DNA of 5,613 nucleotides from Pseudomonadota bacterium (GTDB lineage: Bacteria; Pseudomonadota; Gammaproteobacteria; Burkholderiales; Burkholderiaceae_B): contig JAFAGQ010000015.1 in NCBI GenBank assembly GCA_023422555.1, forward strand, positions 1 through 5,613, written 5' to 3'. The notes beneath the pieces were generated by a model that was not told where the DNA came from, did not search any database, and worked only from the letters and a program-made list of their open reading frames with translations. A program made the translations under genes and the position numbers. Of the stretch, positions 1 through 5,595 are shown piece after piece; positions within the stretch are counted from its first letter, which is position 1, and every line of letters begins with the position of its first letter.

Positions 1-7
1 ATGGCGT

Positions 8-13
8 ATTGTA
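8..13 (-). promoter_or_regulatory. Possible -10 element downstream of mucD
   Basis: Just after the mucD TAA the minus strand reads GGCTACAATACGCC. TACAAT matches five of six bases of the sigma-70 -10 consensus. The 16-18-bp-spaced -35 hexamers (near CTGTAA) are poor matches. It could serve the next gene beyond the window, which in this group is often lepA, but the window ends too soon to tell. Confidence 0.2.
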
Positions 14-16
14 GCC

Positions 17-1528
17 TTATTTTGCAGGTGTTACAGGAACCCATTGGGTTAAATTATCACGCCGAATCAGCAGCGCTGCGGCTTTGCCTTTTTCCAGCTT
101 GTCCACAATTTCGCGGAACTGCTTCACATCCTTCACGTCCTGATTGTTCAGGGCAAGAACGACGTCTCCGGGCTGAATGCTGGCTTCCAGGGCTGCACCA
201 CTGACATCCTTGACCAGAACGCCACCCTTGATACGCATTTTGCTTTGCAATGAAGAGGGAACAGACTCTACAGTCAGGCCCAGACGGTCAGCACGAGTTG
301 CCTGCTCAGCCGGTTCATCGCTGTTGGCCGTATCTGAAGGCGCGCTGGGGATCTCGGCAATCTTGACGTTCAGCGTCTCGTATTTGCCACGACGCCAGAC
401 TTCCAGCGTTGAATCGGACTCAGGTTTGGTCTGGCCCACCAGGCGTGGCAGATCTGACCATTTTTTGACTTCACTGCCATTGAACTTGGTAATGACGTCA
501 CCAGCCTGAACACCGGCCTTGTCTGCAGGACCGCCCTGCTCTACGTTGCTGACCAGTGCACCAGCGGCTTTTGGCAGACCGATGGCCTTGGCCACTTCTT
601 CGCTCACTTCACCAATCTGTACCCCGATGCGACCGCGAGTCACTTTACCCGTGGCTTTGAGCTGATCGACAACGCGCATGGCCTCATCAATCGGGATGGA
701 CAGGGAAATACCCATGAAACCACCGCTCTGGGAAATGATCTGAGAGTTGATACCCACCACTTCGCCATTCAGATTAATCAGCGGTCCGCCGGAATTGCCG
801 GGGTTAACCGCAACATCGGTCTGGATGAATGGCAGGTACTCGCCTGTATCACGATTGATGGCACTTACGATACCCGACGTCACGGTGGAATCGAGTCCGA
901 AAGGTGAGCCAATTGCAAGTACCCACTGACCTTTTTTCAGGTTATCGGAATCACCGATTTTCAGTGTAGGCAGGTTTTCTCCCTGGATTTTGATCAGGGC
1001 GATATCGGTGCGTTTATCGGTACCGATCACCTTGGCCGCAAACTCACGTCCATCATTCATCGTCACCGTGATTTTGGAGGCGCCATCGACCACATGGTTA
1101 TTGGTCATGATGTAGCCATCTTTGGAGATGATGAAGCCGGAGCCAACGCCACGCGGGACACTGCGCTCTTCGCCTTTAGGAGACCGGTCACCACGCGGAT
1201 CACGACCACGGGATGGTGGTGTGAAATCGGGACCGAAGAAAAAGCGGAACAGATCATCCGGAGTGTCGCCGCCAGGTCCAAAGCCGAAGCCCTGGCTATC
1301 GCGTGCCGACACTTTTTCCATGGTGCGGATATTGACCACGGCGTTTTCCGTATCCGCCACAATCGACGTGAAATCCGGCAACGCCGCCGTAGCGGGTGAG
1401 GTCGGGACCGCTGCGGCAGGCGCGTTCTGCGCGTAACCGCCAGTGGGCAACAGCATAGAGAGACTTCCCATGCCAATCAGGGCGGAAGCGATCGCAGCCT
1501 GTAGCGGTTTTTTGACCTTTTTATTCAT
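17..1528 (-). CDS. mucD: HtrA/DegP-family periplasmic serine protease (MucD type)
   Basis: This is an ATP-independent periplasmic protease and chaperone that degrades or refolds damaged envelope proteins. The 503-residue product has a signal peptide (KK-rich start, hydrophobic core about 11-28, likely cleavage after GYA, residue 33), an Ala/Pro-rich linker (35-50), a trypsin-like domain (about 52-290) and two PDZ domains (about 297-393 and 412-498). The triad is intact: H145 in TNNHVVDGA, D175 in RTDIALIK and S246 in GNSGGPL. A charged Gly/Arg-rich loop (about 79-122, with FRFFFGPDF) matches the LA loop of DegP. A cleavable signal and two PDZ domains argue for DegP/DegQ/MucD rather than the membrane-anchored, single-PDZ DegS/AlgW that cleaves RseA. 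The ATG has AAAAGG seven bases upstream, and the gene follows rseB by 19 nt, so it belongs to the sigma-E operon. The annotation could equally use degP. Confidence 0.96.
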   Translation of the reverse strand: MNKKVKKPLQAAIASALIGMGSLSMLLPTGGYAQNAPAAAVPTSPATAALPDFTSIVADTENAVVNIRTMEKVSARDSQGFGFGPGGDTPDDLFRFFFGPDFTPPSRGRDPRGDRSPKGEERSVPRGVGSGFIISKDGYIMTNNHVVDGASKITVTMNDGREFAAKVIGTDKRTDIALIKIQGENLPTLKIGDSDNLKKGQWVLAIGSPFGLDSTVTSGIVSAINRDTGEYLPFIQTDVAVNPGNSGGPLINLNGEVVGINSQIISQSGGFMGISLSIPIDEAMRVVDQLKATGKVTRGRIGVQIGEVSEEVAKAIGLPKAAGALVSNVEQGGPADKAGVQAGDVITKFNGSEVKKWSDLPRLVGQTKPESDSTLEVWRRGKYETLNVKIAEIPSAPSDTANSDEPAEQATRADRLGLTVESVPSSLQSKMRIKGGVLVKDVSGAALEASIQPGDVVLALNNQDVKDVKQFREIVDKLEKGKAAALLIRRDNLTQWVPVTPAK

Positions 1529-1547
1529 AAAGATACCTTTTCAGAGT

Positions 1548-2552
1548 TTACTGTTTTGAAACAGGTTGAATGAATTTTGTTGAAACGGCCAGGTCTTTCA
1601 GGGTCGCCAAGGGAACGGCTCCGATGGCTGTCAGCCAGTAATCATCAATACGCTGACGAAAGACATTCATAGATCCAACTCTGGCATCGCCCTGATTATT
1701 AAAGGTTTTTTCTGAATCTTTAACTTTCTGGATAAACACCGAAATGGAAGAAAGACCGTCTGTAAGTATTAGTTGCTTTACGTTGTCTTTAGTTCCTTTG
1801 GGCCGCATGATGCTCATGATCGGCGCAAAGCCCGTCGGATAGTGGATGCGCCAGCCCTCTTGCGGCAGATCCACGGCTGCGGGATGCAACTCAATACGCT
1901 TCCAGTCTGCATAAGACAGGGAAGATTTCAGCCCTGCCGTATCCACATCGCTGCCCAGCGCCAGGCCGGTGAACGTCACCTGTTCGATGACGGTGCCCTG
2001 TGCATTCACGGTCTGCGATTTGAGCAGCAGGCGAGATTTTTCATCGGCGCACAATCGATAGCCGTAGCGATCATCGGCACGCGGTCGAACTTCGATCATG
2101 TCGCATGGACGTCCCGCGACACGGTTATGTCCGTCGCGAGCCTGAATATCGTAATACTGTTCCAGATTGTCTACGGGGCCAAGCAACAGCGCCGGAAAGC
2201 GGTCCTTGCGGGCTTTGTCAATGACAACCATTTTTCTGGCCGGTATAAGACTTTCCACCATATTATTGTTGCGCAGGTATTCCTGGGCGTCCCCGTCAAG
2301 CACCTCAAGTCGTTCCTTGACGCCCTCGCCGTCGACCACATGCGTGACACGCGACGAGATCATGACGTTGCCCTGCTGGTACAGGAAGGTACCGCTGTAA
2401 TCGGTCGTTTCTGCCGCATTTTGAATCTGCATCAGCAGTTGTACGGGGCTGGCAGCCAGGGCCGCAACACAGGGTGCCATTGCCCCGCAGAAGGCCAGCA
2501 CAGCATGCCGGTAACGCTCAGAAAACAGCGGCAGCAAATCCTGTCTGATCAC
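1548..2552 (-). CDS. rseB: Sigma-E regulator RseB (MucB type), periplasmic
   Basis: RseB binds the periplasmic part of RseA and shields it from cleavage until lipopolysaccharide or envelope damage displaces it. The 334-residue product begins with a signal peptide: basic residues near R12-R15, a hydrophobic core (about 17-33) and an Ala-rich cleavage site around ALA-A-S (31-35). The large lipoprotein-carrier-like N-terminal domain follows (about 36-200), with YSGTFLYQQG (52-61) and RYGYRLCADEKSRLLLKSQ (162-180) typical of the family. A smaller C-terminal domain (about 230-328) contains GWRIHYPTGF, LILTDGLSSISVFI and YWLTAIGAVP. The usual length is about 318-320. The GTG start overlaps the rseA stop as GTGA and has GGGGA six bases upstream, so translation is probably coupled to rseA. 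Two cysteines, C150 and C168, in the mature protein could form a disulphide. Confidence 0.93.
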   Translation of the reverse strand: MIRQDLLPLFSERYRHAVLAFCGAMAPCVAALAASPVQLLMQIQNAAETTDYSGTFLYQQGNVMISSRVTHVVDGEGVKERLEVLDGDAQEYLRNNNMVESLIPARKMVVIDKARKDRFPALLLGPVDNLEQYYDIQARDGHNRVAGRPCDMIEVRPRADDRYGYRLCADEKSRLLLKSQTVNAQGTVIEQVTFTGLALGSDVDTAGLKSSLSYADWKRIELHPAAVDLPQEGWRIHYPTGFAPIMSIMRPKGTKDNVKQLILTDGLSSISVFIQKVKDSEKTFNNQGDARVGSMNVFRQRIDDYWLTAIGAVPLATLKDLAVSTKFIQPVSKQ

Positions 2553-2563
2553 TGCGCATCCCC
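2549..2563 (-). promoter_or_regulatory. GTGA overlap and ribosome binding site for rseB
   Basis: The minus strand reads GGGGATGCGCAGTGATC. The GTG starts rseB and the overlapping TGA ends rseA, with GGGGA six bases before the start. This fixes the unusual GTG start and points to coupled synthesis of the two partner proteins, RseA and RseB. Confidence 0.7.
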
Positions 2564-3052
2564 GATTTCATAGGAAACCTGGCGAACCGGATAAGCGCCA
2601 ACCATCTGGCTGTGCGCTGCCACATAATCCTGAAAGTCGCGTGGGGCAATATCAGCCGGAGCCGCAGACGTGACCGATGCCACAGTGGGCTGTTCCTGCT
2701 GTACAGGAGGCTGCGATTGCTGGAACGGATCGGTGAACCACATGACGGCCGCGACCGCGGCGGCGGCAGCAACGCCGGAGGCTCCCCAGCGCAGGTAACC
2801 GCGCGCAGGCCCGGTATGATGCGCCGGCTCTTCGGCAATCAGCTTGCTGATGCGGGCGTTGAACAGATCCGAAGGCTTGATGGCCAGGTGTTCACTGCGC
2901 ATCACATCACCTATAAGGTGGTAGGTGTCCCAGGTTTGCCGCCCATAGGGCGTATCCACCCGCGAGGCGTCGAAGCTGTCGCATTCGCCATCCACCATTT
3001 CAGAGATGGTTTCGTTCCAGTCAATAGCAGCAGGAGTCAGTTTATTTTCCAT
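2549..3052 (-). CDS. rseA: Sigma-E anti-sigma factor RseA (MucA type)
   Basis: This single-pass inner-membrane protein binds RpoE with its cytoplasmic N-terminus and keeps it inactive until regulated proteolysis frees it. The cytoplasmic RseA domain covers about residues 10-76, with the family signature TWDTYHLIGDVMRSE (40-54) close to the TWESYHLIRDSMR of E. coli RseA, and ISKLIAEEP (68-76) ending the domain. One membrane helix follows (about 89-106, rich in Ala and Val), then a short periplasmic part with a Gln/Pro-rich stretch (about 110-122) and an end reading YPVRQVSYEIGDAQ. At 167 residues it is shorter than E. coli RseA (216) or Pseudomonas MucA (194), mainly in the periplasmic part. 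The start ATG is set by TAAGGA, which contains the rpoE stop codon, six bases upstream. Its TGA stop overlaps the rseB GTG. Confidence 0.93.
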   Translation of the reverse strand: MENKLTPAAIDWNETISEMVDGECDSFDASRVDTPYGRQTWDTYHLIGDVMRSEHLAIKPSDLFNARISKLIAEEPAHHTGPARGYLRWGASGVAAAAAVAAVMWFTDPFQQSQPPVQQEQPTVASVTSAAPADIAPRDFQDYVAAHSQMVGAYPVRQVSYEIGDAQ

Positions 3053-3061
3053 TAATATTCC

Positions 3062-3661
3062 TTACCAGCGACGATCGGTAGCCTGACCAAGGACAGGCTT
3101 CAGTTTCGCCGCAATGGCTTCCCGCGCACGGAAAATACGGGAGCGTACTGTGCCAACAGGACAACCCATGGCCTGGGCAATTTCTTCGTAACTCAACCCT
3201 TCCATTTCCCTGAGCACAATGGCCATCCGCAGGTCTTCAGGCAGGGTTTCAATCGCCTCATTGACGGTACTGACGATTTCCTGCGTGACCATGCTCGATT
3301 CCGGCGTGGCGATATCTATAAGATTGTCAGAATGGGAAAAAGTTTCACCGTCTTTGTTTTCAAGCGTGTCCGGGTAACTGAGCTTGCGATCTGAAGACGA
3401 AAGCCAGTTGCGGGCCGTATTGATGGCAATGCGATATAACCAGGTGTAAAAGGCGCTCTCTCCCCGGAATTGGGGAAGCGCTCGATAGGCCTTGATGAAG
3501 GTTTCCTGGGCAATATCCTCAACTTCGCTCTGGCTGCCGATAATTCGGGCCAGCAGGCCCATGACTTTGCGCTGATACTTAAGGACAAGCAGATCGAAGG
3601 CTTTTTTATCACCCTTCTGAACCCGCTGTACCAGCTCCCAGTCGACGTCACGTTCACTCAT
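3062..3661 (-). CDS. rpoE: RNA polymerase ECF sigma factor RpoE (sigma-E/AlgU type)
   Basis: This extracytoplasmic-function sigma factor directs RNA polymerase to envelope-stress promoters. The 199-residue length is that expected for RpoE/AlgU (about 190-200). Sigma region 2 spans roughly residues 22-90: EVEDIAQETFIKAYRAL (46-62) is the core-binding region 2.2, and FRGESAFYTWLYRIAINTA (65-83) covers the -10-recognising regions 2.3-2.4. Region 4 contains the helix-turn-helix LSYEEIAQAMGCPVGTVRSR (156-175), followed by IFRAREAIAAKL, which recognises the -35 element. I chose the ATG in the ATGA overlap because the protein then begins MSERDVDWELVQRVQKGD, as in relatives; upstream in-frame codons read through the neighbouring gene and add unrelated sequence. 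The anti-sigma gene follows after 9 nt, placing it in the classic rpoE-rseA-rseB operon. I found no convincing sigma-E-type autoregulatory promoter directly upstream. Confidence 0.97.
   Translation of the reverse strand: MSERDVDWELVQRVQKGDKKAFDLLVLKYQRKVMGLLARIIGSQSEVEDIAQETFIKAYRALPQFRGESAFYTWLYRIAINTARNWLSSSDRKLSYPDTLENKDGETFSHSDNLIDIATPESSMVTQEIVSTVNEAIETLPEDLRMAIVLREMEGLSYEEIAQAMGCPVGTVRSRIFRAREAIAAKLKPVLGQATDRRW
3658..3661 (-). promoter_or_regulatory. ATGA stop/start overlap coupling the membrane protein gene to rpoE
   Basis: The minus strand reads GCTGCATGAG: the TGA ends the membrane protein gene and the ATG begins rpoE. A G-rich stretch (GGCGGGGTGG) just upstream can act as ribosome binding site. 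Such overlaps usually mean translation reinitiation, so the level of RpoE probably depends partly on translation of the gene before it. The overlap is directly seen; the coupling is inferred. Confidence 0.65.
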
Positions 3662-4203
3662 GCAGCCACCCCGCCATGTGCCGCTTCCGGATCTGTCCAT
3701 TGCACAGACTGAACCAGTACGCGAAATCGCCGCCAGGCATCGGGCGCCTGTCTGAATGACCAGATGGTGACGATATCTGCGGGGGATTGAGGAAAATAAG
3801 GATCGCGCAAAGACAAGGTGTGCCAGAATGGCCCCTGCCACCAGGCGTGGAGCTGACGGACGGCTGTGGGTCGACTGCAGTCCGACAAAGCGTGGTCTGC
3901 AGCGTGATCAAAACCCAATATGAACTGACCGTCAGGAGCAGCCTGAAGAACATTGAATGCTGTGGGGTTTTGCAGCCGCCTGACGCGTGCATCGTATTGC
4001 TGCCCGCGCCCTGCGCGTGCTGCCATGAACAGGAGGACAAGAACCGCGGCTGCCTGGAAGCCTGCAACGCAGAACATGGCCAGAACCACCAGGAATACGC
4101 GGAAGTATGCCAGATAACCGGGCTGGCCGACTTGAAGCCGGACCTGCCAGTGCCGGTTAAGCTCGTATCCCAAATCAGATCCGTTTAACAACCATCGAAC
4201 CAT
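3658..4203 (-). CDS. Small membrane protein, possibly YgfX/CptA-like, upstream of rpoE
   Basis: I do not recognise this protein with certainty. From the ATG at 4203 it has 181 residues: a polar N-terminus, a long hydrophobic stretch at about residues 31-62 that could be two short membrane helices with a tight turn, then a basic linker (RAGRGQQYDARVRR) and a soluble C-terminal domain ending in VTIWSFRQAPDAWRRFRVLV. A conserved-looking W-Q-x-x-L-x-V just before the membrane region, and a W/L-rich domain ending in an x-x-W-R-x-(L/F)-R motif, resemble E. coli YgfX (CptA), a small inner-membrane protein linked to SdhE and reported to affect cell division. This resemblance is from memory, not alignment. 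The start is uncertain: TTG at 4221, ATG at 4203 and TTG at 4173 are all in frame, none has a strong ribosome binding site, and the YgfX-like part begins only near 4150. The first two overlap the fabF end. The TGA stop overlaps the rpoE ATG, suggesting coupled translation. Confidence 0.72.
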   Translation of the reverse strand: MVRWLLNGSDLGYELNRHWQVRLQVGQPGYLAYFRVFLVVLAMFCVAGFQAAAVLVLLFMAARAGRGQQYDARVRRLQNPTAFNVLQAAPDGQFILGFDHAADHALSDCSRPTAVRQLHAWWQGPFWHTLSLRDPYFPQSPADIVTIWSFRQAPDAWRRFRVLVQSVQWTDPEAAHGGVAA

Positions 4204-5404
4204 TGGTACCGCCAAATCCAAAGGAGTTGGACAGCGCCAGGTCGATTTTCATTTCCCTTGCGGTGTTGGCGCAATAGTCCAGATCGCACTCAGGGTCCTG
4301 ATTGTTCAGATTGATGGTTGGTGGTGAGATCTGATGATGAACGGCAAGCGTGGTAAATACGGCTTCGATACCGCCTGCAGCGCCCAGCAAATGCCCCGTC
4401 ATGGATTTGGTGGAGTTCACGACCGTTTTGTAGGCGTGATCGCCAAGAGCAAGTTTGAGAGCCTCGGTTTCATTCTTGTCGCCCAGCGGTGTTGAGGTGC
4501 CGTGTGCATTGACGTAATCAATCTGGTCGGCATTGATCTTACCGTTTTTCAGGGCGTTCAGGATGCCACGACGCGGACCGTCACGATCCGGTGCCGTGAT
4601 GTGGTGCGCATCGGAACTCATGCCGTAACCGGCGAATTCGCCGTAAATGCGTGCGCCGCGAGCCTTGGCATGTTCATACTCTTCCAGTACGAGCACACCT
4701 GCGCCTTCACCAAGAACGAAACCGTCGCGGTCAACGTCCCAGGGGCGTGAGGCCGCCTGCGGATCATCATTGCGGGTTGACAGGGCGCGCATAGCGGCAA
4801 AACCGCCAATACCCAGCGGCGAGACGGTGGATTCCGCACCGCCAGCCAGCATGATGTCGGCATCGCCATATTCAATCAGCCGGGCGGCATCGCCAATGGA
4901 GTGCAGACCTGTTGTGCAGGCAGATACCACGGCGTAAGTCGGCCCCTTGAGACCCAGCATGATGGAAACCTGGCCAGAGATCAGATTGATCAGCGAGGCC
5001 GGTACAAAGAATGGAGAAATACGGCGAGGTCCCTTGGCCAGATACTCTGTCTGGGTTTCCTCGATTCTTTGCAATCCGCCAATGCCTGAACTTACGATGG
5101 CACCGATACGGTCTGCGTTCTCTTCGGTAACGGTAAGCCCTGCGTCTTTCCAGGCATCCACGCTGGCGGCAATGCCGTAGTGGATGAAGGTGTCCATCTG
5201 TTTGGCATCTTTGGCCGACAGATACTGGGTCACGTCAAAGTCTTTGACCTCTCCGGCAATTTGCGCATTGAAACTGGAAGCATCAAAGCGGGTAATGCGG
5301 TCGATGCCGGAACGGCCGTTAACAATATTATCCCAGGCCTGCGGTACTGTGTTTCCGACCGGGGACACGATTCCCAGTCCGGTAATGACAACGCGTCTTT
5401 TCAC
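4175..5404 (-). CDS. fabF: 3-oxoacyl-[acyl-carrier-protein] synthase II (KAS II)
   Basis: This condensing enzyme elongates fatty acids in the cytoplasm by decarboxylative condensation of malonyl-ACP with an acyl-enzyme; KAS II in particular elongates C16:1 to C18:1. The 409-residue product is close to the roughly 413 of E. coli FabF. The Cys-His-His triad is visible: C163 in SACTTGLHS, H301 in NAHGTSTPLGD and H338 in STKSMTGHLLGAAGG, with the conserved lysine K333. The glycine-rich GFGGTNG lies near the C-terminus (residues 396-402), and the N-terminus has the typical VVITGLGIVSPVG. Translation starts at GTG behind a good ribosome binding site. It follows acpP, its substrate carrier, after a 176-nt spacer, and its 3' end is overlapped by the next gene. 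The intact triad argues for an active elongating synthase rather than a chain-length-factor paralogue. Confidence 0.97.
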   Translation of the reverse strand: MKRRVVITGLGIVSPVGNTVPQAWDNIVNGRSGIDRITRFDASSFNAQIAGEVKDFDVTQYLSAKDAKQMDTFIHYGIAASVDAWKDAGLTVTEENADRIGAIVSSGIGGLQRIEETQTEYLAKGPRRISPFFVPASLINLISGQVSIMLGLKGPTYAVVSACTTGLHSIGDAARLIEYGDADIMLAGGAESTVSPLGIGGFAAMRALSTRNDDPQAASRPWDVDRDGFVLGEGAGVLVLEEYEHAKARGARIYGEFAGYGMSSDAHHITAPDRDGPRRGILNALKNGKINADQIDYVNAHGTSTPLGDKNETEALKLALGDHAYKTVVNSTKSMTGHLLGAAGGIEAVFTTLAVHHQISPPTINLNNQDPECDLDYCANTAREMKIDLALSNSFGFGGTNGSMVVKRI

Positions 5405-5415
5405 GGTTGGCTCCC
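5402..5415 (-). promoter_or_regulatory. Ribosome binding site and GTG start of fabF
   Basis: On the minus strand GGGAG is separated by six bases (CCAACC) from a GTG codon that opens the reading frame as M-K-R-R-V-V-I-T-G. This matches the usual KAS II N-terminus, so the GTG is the likely start even though it is not ATG. Confidence 0.75.
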
Positions 5416-5420
5416 TACCC

Positions 5421-5434
5421 TTTACTGAAGTAAA
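5421..5434. repeat. 14-nt palindrome just upstream of the fabF ribosome binding site
   Basis: TTTACT and AGTAAA are exact reverse complements separated by two bases. The element begins about 5 nt upstream of the GGGAG ribosome binding site of fabF. A two-base spacer makes an RNA hairpin unfavourable, so if it is functional it would more likely be a DNA operator half-site pair. I do not recognise it as the site of a known fatty-acid regulator, and chance is possible. Confidence 0.3.
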
Positions 5435-5455
5435 TATGAATCAAAACCCACAAAT

Positions 5456-5488
5456 AAAAAAAGGGTCTGGAAACGGTTTATTCCGCCC
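5456..5488 (-). terminator. Candidate intrinsic terminator or attenuator after acpP
   Basis: On the minus strand a GGG-C-GGAA arm pairs with TTCC-AGA-CCC across an eight-base loop, and seven consecutive T residues follow (5462 down to 5456). Position and T-run suit an intrinsic terminator for acpP. The stem is short (4 + 3 bp, with an asymmetric internal loop), so partial read-through into fabF is likely. It would let acpP, needed in large amounts, be expressed above fabF. Confidence 0.42.
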
Positions 5489-5544
5489 GGATCCGCAAGG
5501 ACACAGGCGTGAGCCACTTTCCAAAACCACTCTTTTTATTGCAA

Positions 5545-5566
5545 CCGGTGCGCGCGAGCATACCGG
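5545..5566 (-). repeat. Imperfect GC-rich hairpin in the acpP-fabF spacer
   Basis: On the minus strand CCGGT and ACCGG form a 5-bp outer stem. One A-C mismatch is followed by an inner T-G, G-C, C-G extension closing a four-base loop. The bases after it are TTGCAATAAAAAG, with no T-run, so it does not look like an intrinsic terminator. It lies 5 nt downstream of the repeat at the acpP stop and could stabilise or mark the end of the acpP message; this is inference. Confidence 0.4.
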
Positions 5567-5571
5567 CTGAC

Positions 5572-5595
5572 TCACACAAATCAGGCTTTGTGTGA
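5572..5595 (-). repeat. Perfect 9-bp inverted repeat around the acpP stop codon
   Basis: On the minus strand TCACACAAA is followed by the six bases GCCTGA and then the exact reverse complement TTTGTGTGA. The loop contains the acpP TGA stop. In RNA this would be a 9-bp stem with a six-base loop, half in the coding region and half in the 3' untranslated region. It is not followed by a T-run, so it is not a standard intrinsic terminator. A role in transcript stability or processing is only inference. Confidence 0.6.

Noticed and set aside
1094..1436. Overlapping plus-strand open frames opposite the mucD N-terminal part
   Set aside because: They are antisense to the catalytic domain and LA loop of the protease, whose frame is clearly coding.
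1529..1541. AAAG-GTAT-CTTT mini-hairpin over the mucD ribosome binding site
   Set aside because: Only four mostly A-T pairs; too weak to control translation on its own.
1773..2573. 266-codon open frame on the plus strand opposite rseB
   Set aside because: It is fully antisense to a clear rseB gene, has no recognisable domain and an odd His/Arg/Gln-rich composition; it is a by-product of the rseB codon pattern.
3062..3841. Longer rpoE reading frame with 60 extra N-terminal residues
   Set aside because: The extension overlaps the membrane protein gene and is unlike any sigma factor; the ATG at 3661 gives the normal family start and length.
3870..3886. GACTGCAGTC palindrome with flanking GTC/GAC inside the membrane protein gene
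   Set aside because: It lies in coding sequence, has no adjacent promoter elements, and a 10-bp palindrome of this kind is easily found by chance in GC-rich DNA.
3922..3936. CTGAC-C-GTCAG near-palindrome inside the membrane protein gene
   Set aside because: Short, with a one-base centre, inside coding sequence and without a nearby promoter; no support for a regulatory role.
3787..4188. Open frames on the plus strand and the other minus frame (3654-4067) over the membrane protein gene
   Set aside because: They are antisense or out of frame. The chosen frame has a coherent membrane segment, a soluble domain and tight junctions on both sides.
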